From: JAJKIV01 sp036509075
Lineage (GTDB): Bacteria; Gemmatimonadota; Gemmatimonadetes; Gemmatimonadales; Gemmatimonadaceae
Length of the DNA: 12,074 bases
Direction: 5' to 3'
Assembly: GCA_036509075.1 (NCBI GenBank)
Contig: DATCGG010000366.1
Span: 1 to 12,074 of the forward strand
Shown: one piece after another, positions 6,806 through 12,074 of the stretch
How positions within the stretch are numbered: position 1 is the first letter of the stretch
Layout of the letters: every line of letters starts with the position of its first letter
Notes under the pieces: model-generated
The model's input: only the letters and a program-made list of their open reading frames with translations
The model's database searches: none
Told to the model about the DNA's origin: nothing
Position numbers and translations under genes: made by a program

Positions 6806-8023
6806 ATGAAACGACTCCTCTTTCTCGCCGGCCTCACGCTCGGGGCGTGTCGTCCCAGCGGGCCTACCGAACGCTATGGGTTCATCGCGCGCCTCGGCCG
6901 CGACACGGTTTCCGTGGAAAACGTGACGCGCCAGGGCAACCGCGTGACGAGCGACGAAGTCGACCGGTTCCCGCGTGTGCGGCAGCGTCATACCGAGATC
7001 GAGCTCGCGCAGAACGGCGGCATCCGTCACCTCGCGATGGACATCGTGACGCCAAGCGAGGAGCCGAAGCAGCGGGTACGTCACGTTACCGTCGACGTGA
7101 CAAGCGATTCCGTGCACATCGTGAAGCGCGATTCCGCCGGAACGGTTCGCCGAGACTTCGCGACGCAAGGCGGCATCGCGATGGCACATCTGCCGCAGAT
7201 GTACAGCCTCTACGAGCTGTACTTCGACGCCGCGTTAGGCCAGCTGAAGGCAAGTGCCACCGGCCGCGATACCGCGCACATGCGGCAGTTCTACATCGAC
7301 CGCGAGTTCGACCGGTTCCCGCTCCACACGGGCCGAGTGTGGCGGCGGCCGGACGGGAAGCTCGAGATCCAGCACGACTGGTTGTCAGGGATCGGCGTCG
7401 CGGATGTCGACTCGAGTGGACATCTCACTGGCTACTCCGGAGCGCGGACGACGTACAAGGTCGACGTCACGCGGGTCAGCGACCCGCCGGCCGTGGAACC
7501 CGTCTTCACCCAATTCGCTGCGCTCGAGACGAAGAATGGGTTCGCGCAGCTCAGCGTCCGGGACACGGCGCGCGCGACGATCGGTGCCGCGACGTTTGCC
7601 GTCGATTACGGGCGCCCGCTCGTGCGCGGGCGAGCGCTGTTGGGCAAGCTCCTGCCGTACGACTACGTGTGGCGTACCGGCGCGAACGCTGCGACGCAGT
7701 TCACGACGTCGGCGCCGATCATGCTGGCGGGGATGCGCGTGCCCGCGGGCACCTACACGCTCTGGACGGTGCCTCGGCCGAAGCGCGCGGACCTGATCGT
7801 GAACACGCAGACGGGCCAGTGGGGCACCGAGTACGACGGCTCCAAGGACCTCGCCATGGCGCCCATGAAATCGGATTCGGTCGCGACACCGGTGGAGAAG
7901 TTCACGATCTCGATCACGGGGTCGGACGCGAAGCACGGAACGCTGGCGATGGAGTGGGGACCAATCCGGTGGACGGCACCGATCGTCGTCCTGACTCCGG
8001 CGAGGAGCGGAGCCGGGACTTAA
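6806..8023 (+). CDS. DUF2911 domain lipoprotein
   Basis: The protein is 405 residues. It starts with a lipoprotein signal MKRLLFLAGLTLGAC (lipobox LGAC, cysteine 15), so it should be anchored outside the cytoplasm. The C-terminal part (about residues 245-395) is a DUF2911 domain, recognisable from VDYGRPLVRGRALLG, PYDYVWRTGANAATQF and VPAGTYTLWTVP. The preceding 220 or so residues form a beta-rich region I cannot assign; it is longer than the N-terminus I expect for a plain DUF2911 protein. ATG 6806 has AAAGG seven bases upstream; an in-frame GTG at 6785 is less likely because it pushes the signal peptide inward. DUF2911 has no established biochemical function. The gene is divergent from the amino-acid importer, but co-function is not shown. 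Confidence 0.88.
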   Translation: MKRLLFLAGLTLGACRPSGPTERYGFIARLGRDTVSVENVTRQGNRVTSDEVDRFPRVRQRHTEIELAQNGGIRHLAMDIVTPSEEPKQRVRHVTVDVTSDSVHIVKRDSAGTVRRDFATQGGIAMAHLPQMYSLYELYFDAALGQLKASATGRDTAHMRQFYIDREFDRFPLHTGRVWRRPDGKLEIQHDWLSGIGVADVDSSGHLTGYSGARTTYKVDVTRVSDPPAVEPVFTQFAALETKNGFAQLSVRDTARATIGAATFAVDYGRPLVRGRALLGKLLPYDYVWRTGANAATQFTTSAPIMLAGMRVPAGTYTLWTVPRPKRADLIVNTQTGQWGTEYDGSKDLAMAPMKSDSVATPVEKFTISITGSDAKHGTLAMEWGPIRWTAPIVVLTPARSGAGT

Positions 8024-8024
8024 C

Positions 8025-8093
8025 GGCGCGAACCGCGATACGGCGCGAAATTCCGTAGAGCGCCAATCCCGAACGGCGCCAATCCCGCGCTCT
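8025..8093 (+). terminator. repeat-rich 3' region with terminator-like inverted repeat
   Basis: The gap between the convergent DUF2911 and ArsR genes contains nested repeats: GGCGCGAA twice (8025 and 8042), and the 12-mer GCGCCAATCCCG twice (8060 and 8076). An inverted repeat AGAGCGC (8057-8063) / GCGCTCT (8087-8093) is followed by TT. This could form a weak rightward terminator with a 23-base loop. Confidence 0.4.
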
Positions 8094-8101
8094 TTGCAGT
8101 G

Positions 8102-8446
8102 TTACTCCTCTACGAATCGCTTGAGCCGTTCAAGGGCCGCATCCCACTGGGCCGAGATGCGGTCGAGGTAGGCGTGCGCATCCACGAGCCGCCTGGGCTC
8201 GAGGTCCCACACTTGTTCCCGTCCCCGGCGCGTGCTGCGCACGAGACCCACGTCCGCAAGCACGCGGAGATGCTTGGTGATCGCCTGACGAGAGACCGCG
8301 GACTTCGCGCTCAGCTGCGTGATCGAGCCGGGCCCGCCTGACGACAGCCGGAGGATCAGCCCAAGGCGGGTCTCATCCCCGAGCGCCGCGAAGAGCGGCG
8401 CGGCATCGCGGACCGGCGACCGGGCTGCGGCGTTAGGTCTCGACAT
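8102..8446 (-). CDS. ArsR-family winged-helix transcriptional regulator
   Basis: This 114-residue DNA-binding regulator has an ArsR/SmtB-type winged helix. PLFAALGDETRLGLILRL is the typical first helix, SAKSAVSRQAITKHLRVLADVGLV contains the recognition helix, and RSTRRGREQVWDLE is the wing. The metal-binding ELCVCDL motif of arsenic and zinc sensors is absent, so it probably does not sense metals through that site. It belongs to the subgroup commonly found beside SRPBCC (AHSA1-like) genes. Its ATG 8446 lies inside the end of the SRPBCC gene (14-base overlap), which suggests coupled translation. The usual order in this pairing is regulator first; here it is second. The likely target is its own promoter, via the two GCAACC-N4-GGTTGC sites upstream of the pair. 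Confidence 0.9.
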   Translation of the reverse strand: MSRPNAAARSPVRDAAPLFAALGDETRLGLILRLSSGGPGSITQLSAKSAVSRQAITKHLRVLADVGLVRSTRRGREQVWDLEPRRLVDAHAYLDRISAQWDAALERLKRFVEE

Positions 8447-8906
8447 GGCGCCGAATGTTCTCCATCTGCTGAGTCCAGCCCTGCTCGTTCATGCGGAACG
8501 CCTCGGCGCGCCGATCGCGCGGCACGCGATCGAAGCCTGACTCGACGAGCGTGAGTGTTGTCCCGCCGGCGGCGTCCTCGAGCCGGAACTCGACCAAGGT
8601 CATCGGCTCCTTCGAGTAGTCGACGTCGGGCTCAATGGCATAGGGGTGCCAGCGGTACGCAAACAGTACCTCGGGGTCCATGCGCTCGACGAGCATCTGG
8701 AACCGGACGTGCTCGTATCCGGGGTGAGTGATCCGCCCGCTGACCCACTTTCCTGCCTCGATCGGGTCGTCGAGGCTCACACCGAACCACGTCCCGAACT
8801 CGCGGGCGTCGGTGAGCGCGCGCCACACGCGTGCCCGGGGTGCGCGGAGGAAGATCTGCTTTTCGATGGCGTTGGTGGTCTGCTGCGACTGTCGGGTATC
8901 TGTCAT
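8433..8906 (-). CDS. SRPBCC (AHSA1-like) domain protein
   Basis: This 157-residue soluble protein has the START/SRPBCC helix-grip fold of the AHSA1 (activator of Hsp90 ATPase homologue 1-like) family. Recognisable stretches are IEKQIFLRAPRARVWRALTD, FGTWFGVSLDDPIEAGKWVSGRI, and a C-terminal helix GWTQQMENIRRHV. These proteins usually bind hydrophobic ligands; the ligand here is unknown. ATG 8906 has GAGG six bases upstream (minus strand). A GTG at 8918 would add four residues and lies inside the proximal operator. The gene is first in a two-gene unit with the ArsR regulator, overlapping by 14 bases. Its stop TAA is part of a CGTTAGG/CCTAACG heptamer (8431-8437). Confidence 0.9.
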   Translation of the reverse strand: MTDTRQSQQTTNAIEKQIFLRAPRARVWRALTDAREFGTWFGVSLDDPIEAGKWVSGRITHPGYEHVRFQMLVERMDPEVLFAYRWHPYAIEPDVDYSKEPMTLVEFRLEDAAGGTTLTLVESGFDRVPRDRRAEAFRMNEQGWTQQMENIRRHVET

Positions 8907-8908
8907 AT

Positions 8909-8924
8909 GCAACCTCACGGTTGC
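8909..8924 (-). promoter_or_regulatory. proximal operator, GCAACC-N4-GGTTGC
   Basis: This is a perfect 6-bp inverted repeat with a four-base centre, immediately before the SRPBCC start. It covers the predicted transcription start and the GAGG ribosome binding site. It is identical in its arms to the distal site at 8955-8970. Binding by the ArsR protein encoded in the same unit is the simplest interpretation. As minus-strand RNA the site would form a hairpin with a GUGA (GNRA-type) loop. Confidence 0.65.
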
Positions 8925-8929
8925 GTAAT

Positions 8930-8958
8930 AGTCTATACGCCAGTGACCGCAAACGCAA
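8930..8958 (-). promoter_or_regulatory. predicted promoter of the SRPBCC-ArsR unit
   Basis: On the minus strand TTGCGT (8958-8953) and TAGACT (8935-8930) are separated by 17 bases, a plausible sigma-70-type pair. Transcription would start near 8923, inside the proximal operator, leaving a leader of about 17 bases. The -10 lies inside another inverted repeat, GCGTA-N8-TACGC (8923-8940). The distal operator overlaps the -35. The hexamers are imperfect, so this is a prediction supported mainly by its position between two operators. Confidence 0.45.
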
Positions 8959-8970
8959 CCGGATGGTTGC
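8955..8970 (-). promoter_or_regulatory. distal operator, GCAACC-N4-GGTTGC
   Basis: This second copy has the same 6-bp arms as the site at 8909 and a different four-base centre (GGAT). The centres are 46 bases apart. It overlaps the predicted -35 of the SRPBCC-ArsR promoter and lies about 37 bases before the first possible start of the divergent permease gene. It could therefore influence both directions. Confidence 0.65.
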
Positions 8971-9006
8971 GCGTCGCGTCGCTACCAGGCTCAGCCTCTC
9001 GCGCAG

Positions 9007-11520
9007 GTGATGGCCGCTTCGAACCCGGTCCTGCGTTCAAAAGAACGGCCCATCATATCGTCTGTCGGCATTCCAGCCCCAGTCCTCATGGTGTACGCTC
9101 TTCGCTGGCTCGCGCGCGAGGCCGGGTTCCGATTCCTCGTTAGGCGCAAGGCGACCTTCGCCGTCGCCGTCCTCACGATGGCGGTCGCGCTCGGCGCCAA
9201 CACGATCGTCTTTTCGGCGCTCAAGACATTCCTGTTCGCGAGCATGGGCGTGCCGGAGCCGGACGGCCTGCTCGCCATCATGCCGATGCACGCCCTGGAA
9301 GGTGGGCACGGCAGCGAGCCATACGACGAAGCGTATCCCAACTACGACCTCATTCGCCGCACGCAGCGCAGCTTCGCCGACGTCATGCTTGTGTATCCCG
9401 GCATCACGAGCTGGGATGATCGCGGCGAATCCCGCCCGCTCAACATGGCTCGCGTCACCGCCAGCTTCTTCCCGGCCATGCGCGTGTTCCCGACGCTGGG
9501 ACGCGCGTTTACCGGGGACGAGCAAGAGCCGCGCGCGGCGCACGTCGTCGTGATCGGCGACCGATTCTGGAAGTCCGCGATGGCGGGCGACCCTGATGTG
9601 ATCGGCAAATCGATGCGCCTCGAGGGTGAGCCGTACACGGTGATCGGCGTGATGCCCGAAGGATTCGCGCTCCCGCACCCAACTGACATCTGGATTCCGC
9701 TGGACGTGCCGGCCGGTGATCGGGTGGCGATCACCGGAGCCCGCCACTACCAGGTGTACGGTCGCCTCGCGGACGGTCGTACGATGCGGGACGCCGAATC
9801 GGAGGCGAACGACTTCACGAAGCGCACGGTCGCGGCGAGTGCCGACAATCGCGAGTTCCGCTACGAGGTGCGGCCGATGCGTGACGCATTCCTGGGTGGC
9901 GCGGATTCCACCGTAATTCTCGTCCAGGAAGGCGCCGTCGTGCTCCTGCTGCTCGCCGTGCTCAACCTCGCATCGCTCCTCATCGCGTGGGGTTTCGAGC
10001 GACAGCATGAATTGGCCGTGCGACAGGCGCTTGGTGCGGCCGGCGCACGCGTGCTTCGCATACTCGTGCTGCAGAGCCTCGTCGTGGTGGGTACGGGAGC
10101 GGTCATCGCAGTCGGCGCCACCTGGCTCGCGATACCGTGGCTCCGGAGCGTGGACCTCCCGTCGCTCACGTACTTCACGTCACGGATCGCGCTCGATGGC
10201 GGAGTGCTCGCGGTGAGCGCATTGGTTGCCGTAATCGCTGGCCTGGTCGCTGGCGTGCTGCCCGCGTGGTTCAGTCGAAAGATCGACCTCGCGCAGTCGC
10301 TGCGATCGAGCGGGCGGTCGATCACCCTTTCGCCTGCCGCGCTCCGCTGGCAGAAGGGGATGGTCGTGGTTCAGGCCGCGCTGTCGCTGGTGATCCTGGC
10401 CGCGGCCGCGCTCGTCGGCGTGAGTTTCCGGAACCTCGAGCGCGTGCCGCTCGGGTTCTCGACGCGCGATGCGATCGTCGCACGCGTGCAGCTCGATCGC
10501 CGGCGATACGCGGACGATCCGTCGCGCGCGGCCGTCGGCCGAACGCTCAGCGATCATCTGTCGCGCGAGCCGTCGATCGCCGCCGCGGCGTTCACCTCCA
10601 CGCTGCCCGTGAGCGACGAGCCCTGGGTCACCTATTTCTTCTTCCCCGTGACCGGCGGGGCTCTCAGCAGCGAACCCGCACTCTTCGAGATCCGTCGCGT
10701 CTCGCCGAGCTACCTCGCGACAATCGGCATCCCGGTCCTCTTCGGCCGGCAGTTCAACGACCACGACGATGCCAACGCGCCGCCGGTCGCGATCGTGAGC
10801 CGCCGTCTCGCCAACCGGCTGTGGCCCGATCAGCCGGCGATCGGAAAGCGCATCTACCGCGTGATGCCGGGAAGCAAAGTGCCGGGTCCCCTCACCGTCG
10901 TCGGCGTCGCCGGCAACGTGATGGACGAGGGAGCGGGCGCGCCGCCGGGAGAGACCGTCTATGTCCCGTGGGCGCAGGTGTCAGCGGTGACGCTGTCCCT
11001 CGTCGTTAGGCCGCGCGGGAGTCAGCAGGCCGCCCTCGGCGCCATGCAGCACGCGATGCGGCTCACTGACCCGCTCCTTGCCGCGCACGACGTGGCGCCG
11101 CTCGACGTACTCGTGGGCCAGGCGAACGCCCTGCCGCGATTGCAGAGCGCAATCCTGCTCACCTTCGCCCTTGCCGCCACGCTGATGGCGATGCTCGGAT
11201 GCTACGGCGTGATGCGCCAGCTCGTCGCGACCCGGGAGCGCGAGTACGCGGTGCGCCTCGTCTTCGGTGCGTCGCCGGCGGAGCTCGGCCGCTCGGTGCT
11301 TCACCAGGTGGTCCGCCTAACGGGCCGCGGGGTGGCCGTGGGGCTCGTTGTCGTGATCCTACTCGGTCGCGCCCTCGAGCGATTCGTGTTCGGCGTCGGC
11401 ACGCGCTCGCCGATCGTACTTGGGGGAGTCACCGCGGTCATGCTGGTGATCGGCATTGCGGCCGCGCTTCCATCGGCGGTGCGCGCGATGCGAGTGGACA
11501 TACGCCGCGGGATTACATAG
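9007..11520 (+). CDS. ADOP-type ABC transporter permease (MacB/FtsX family), second copy
   Basis: This 837-residue inner-membrane permease has the same duplicated layout as the first copy. An N-terminal helix (about 50-72, ending LGANTIVFSALKTFLF) leads to a MacB-like periplasmic domain. A first FtsX domain with helices at about 305-430 contains ELAVRQALGAAGARVL. A helix at about 448-473, a second periplasmic domain and a second FtsX domain at about 715-830 (EYAVRLVFGASPAELGRSVL) follow. The ending, RAMRVDIRRGIT, departs from the usual DP-x-x-ALR ending. The start is uncertain: GTG 9007, ATG 9010 and ATG 9088 are all in frame, and 9088 (MVYALRWLAREAG) gives the N-terminus most like other family members. 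No ATPase gene is beside it. The overall sequence differs clearly from the first copy, so this is not a recent duplication. Confidence 0.9.
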   Translation: MMAASNPVLRSKERPIISSVGIPAPVLMVYALRWLAREAGFRFLVRRKATFAVAVLTMAVALGANTIVFSALKTFLFASMGVPEPDGLLAIMPMHALEGGHGSEPYDEAYPNYDLIRRTQRSFADVMLVYPGITSWDDRGESRPLNMARVTASFFPAMRVFPTLGRAFTGDEQEPRAAHVVVIGDRFWKSAMAGDPDVIGKSMRLEGEPYTVIGVMPEGFALPHPTDIWIPLDVPAGDRVAITGARHYQVYGRLADGRTMRDAESEANDFTKRTVAASADNREFRYEVRPMRDAFLGGADSTVILVQEGAVVLLLLAVLNLASLLIAWGFERQHELAVRQALGAAGARVLRILVLQSLVVVGTGAVIAVGATWLAIPWLRSVDLPSLTYFTSRIALDGGVLAVSALVAVIAGLVAGVLPAWFSRKIDLAQSLRSSGRSITLSPAALRWQKGMVVVQAALSLVILAAAALVGVSFRNLERVPLGFSTRDAIVARVQLDRRRYADDPSRAAVGRTLSDHLSREPSIAAAAFTSTLPVSDEPWVTYFFFPVTGGALSSEPALFEIRRVSPSYLATIGIPVLFGRQFNDHDDANAPPVAIVSRRLANRLWPDQPAIGKRIYRVMPGSKVPGPLTVVGVAGNVMDEGAGAPPGETVYVPWAQVSAVTLSLVVRPRGSQQAALGAMQHAMRLTDPLLAAHDVAPLDVLVGQANALPRLQSAILLTFALAATLMAMLGCYGVMRQLVATREREYAVRLVFGASPAELGRSVLHQVVRLTGRGVAVGLVVVILLGRALERFVFGVGTRSPIVLGGVTAVMLVIGIAAALPSAVRAMRVDIRRGIT

Positions 11521-11537
11521 TGACCTCCACGTGGGCC

Positions 11538-11679
11538 GAACCACGAACGCTGAGCACGCGGACGGCGCTTCGCGCCGCCGCGGAAGACGCTGAGTTCCTC
11601 TGATCAATGGAAAACCGAGGTACACCGTGCTCAGCGCCCGGCGCGCAGCGCCGTCTGCGGCCTCAGCGTTCGTGGTTCC
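11538..11679. repeat. inverted-repeat element, copy B
   Basis: The left arm is 11538-11594 and the right arm about 11630-11679, with a 35-base centre that can pair further through CCTC/GAGG. The outer 17 bases, GAACCACGAACGCTGAG, are a perfect inverted repeat. The left arm matches copy A at 39 of the first 40 bases. The element begins 18 bases after the second ADOP gene and runs into the end of the minus-strand receiver gene. TGGGCC occurs just outside both ends (11532-11537 and 11682-11687). This might be a target-site duplication, but the right copy is offset by a few bases and copy A shows none. Confidence 0.85.
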
Positions 11680-12074
11680 GTTGGGCCGTGTCACCCAGGA
11701 GCTGACCGACTTCCGCCACCAGCCGCTCAGCCGTGAACGGACGGGTGAGGAGCCGAACATGTGTCCCCAGCGCCGGTTCCCCCCGCGGAACGTCGTCGAC
11801 AATGACGATGGCGCGGAGCCGAGACAGCGTTGTGAGAACTTCGCGCTCCGGCTCGTCCACGACGAGAAGGTCCGGCGAGCAATCCGCAGCGAGCGAGACA
11901 GCCGTCGAAACCGTCGCCGCCTCGAGGAGGCGCAGGTCCGAACGCTCACGCAGGCATTCGCGGACGTAACGCCGGAGATCCACCTCGGCGGCAACGACGA
12001 GCACCGTTAGGCACGCGCGCTCGTCGGCGGCTGGCGCTGGCGCGGGTGCGGCCTGGTCCGCGTCGAGAAACGCG
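11663..12074 (-). CDS. C-terminal response-regulator receiver domain, partial gene
   Basis: The reading frame is open to the window edge, so the N-terminus lies outside; 136 residues are visible. An Ala/Pro-rich linker (AAPAPAPAADE) precedes a CheY-like receiver domain starting at LTVLVVAAEVDLRRYVRECL. The candidate phospho-acceptor aspartate is in DLLVVDEP, and a C-terminal helix AERLVAEVGQLL closes the fold. The domain is degenerate. The usual acidic pair after the first strand is Ala-Ala, the conserved Lys before Pro-Phe is Arg (LLTRPF), and no clear switch Thr/Ser is present. A GTG at 12004 could start a free-standing domain, but the linker suggests a multidomain protein such as a hybrid histidine kinase. 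The last residues, NHER plus the TGA stop, come from repeat copy B. Confidence 0.75.
   Translation of the reverse strand, partial: AFLDADQAAPAPAPAADERACLTVLVVAAEVDLRRYVRECLRERSDLRLLEAATVSTAVSLAADCSPDLLVVDEPEREVLTTLSRLRAIVIVDDVPRGEPALGTHVRLLTRPFTAERLVAEVGQLLGDTAQRNHER

Larger units (their letters stand above)
1102..12011. repeat. dispersed heptamer CGTTAGG / CCTAACG (13 copies)
   Basis: CGTTAGG on the plus strand starts at 1797, 3076, 7233, 8431, 9138, 11004 and 12005. CCTAACG starts at 1102, 4645, 4798, 6231, 6506 and 11316. Composition alone (about 67% G+C) predicts one or two in this length, by my estimate. The next base is usually C (8 of 13), and G often precedes. Most copies are inside genes, in all three phases: TTA-GG (leucine), GTT-AGG (Val-Arg), CTA-ACG (Leu-Thr), CCT-AAC (Pro-Asn), and twice as part of stop codons. 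The entry spans the first to the last copy; it is not a continuous repeat. Confidence 0.75.

Noticed and set aside
6761..7189. N-terminal extension of the fused importer gene up to 7189
   Set aside because: It would run antisense through the DUF2911 coding region, and the residues before 6760 do not resemble a signal peptide or the family.
6583..8058. 491-codon plus-strand frame overlapping the DUF2911 gene
   Set aside because: It is Arg-rich, low in hydrophobic residues, and out of frame with a protein that has a signal peptide and a recognised domain.
8102..8446. Arsenic or metal resistance regulator
   Set aside because: The ArsR-type protein lacks the cysteine metal-binding motif, and no arsenite pump or reductase gene is nearby.
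4296..11679. CRISPR array
   Set aside because: The repeats at 4296 and 11538 are 7 kb apart and internally palindromic, with no spacer series.
11532..11687. Classical insertion sequence or MITE with TGGGCC target duplication
   Set aside because: The right TGGGCC is offset from the repeat end by a few bases, copy A has no matching duplication, and no transposase is present; kept only as a possibility.
11359..11994. Minus-strand frame of 211 codons spanning repeat copy B
   Set aside because: It runs through the repeat element and the antisense of the second permease's 3' end, and overlaps the receiver domain in another frame; the composition is Arg/Ser-rich.

Overview
The window is strongly G+C-rich (about two thirds by eye). 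It carries large 'orphan' MacB/FtsX-type permeases of the ADOP kind, small lipoproteins and a DUF2911 protein. This combination, and the composition, suggest a member of Gemmatimonadota or a related Acidobacteria-like group. That placement is inference from gene content; no rRNA or tRNA marker is present.

Layout. 1-104: short intergenic repeats and a 16-bp palindrome. 105-2528 (-): first ADOP permease. 2686-3081 (+): four-helix membrane protein, facing a small unassigned protein at 3127-3453 (-). 3630-4232 (+): unassigned lipoprotein. 4296-4428: a long inverted-repeat element. 4440-6760 (-): two-gene polar amino-acid ABC importer, an ATPase plus a fused solute-binding/permease protein. 6806-8023 (+): DUF2911 lipoprotein, divergent from the importer. 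8102-8906 (-): SRPBCC (AHSA1-like) gene followed by an overlapping ArsR-type regulator, preceded by two identical-arm operators. 9007-11520 (+): second ADOP permease, divergent from the SRPBCC-ArsR pair. 11538-11679: second copy of the inverted-repeat element. 11663-12074 (-): C-terminal receiver domain of a gene that continues past the window.

How the genes work together. The importer is self-contained: the fusion protein captures the ligand and forms the channel, and the ATPase drives it. The SRPBCC-ArsR pair looks like an autoregulated unit. The two ADOP proteins have no ATPase of their own beside them. The remaining genes have no visible functional partner here.

The two most interesting signals are not genes. 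The heptamer CGTTAGG (or its complement) occurs 13 times in 12 kb, in every reading-frame phase and both orientations, and even forms stop codons. A roughly 140-bp inverted-repeat element occurs twice, each time between convergent gene ends, and its tip supplies the last codons and stop of the receiver gene. Nothing here amounts to a clear new defence or biosynthetic system; the candidates for something undescribed are these two DNA-level signals and the twin operator.
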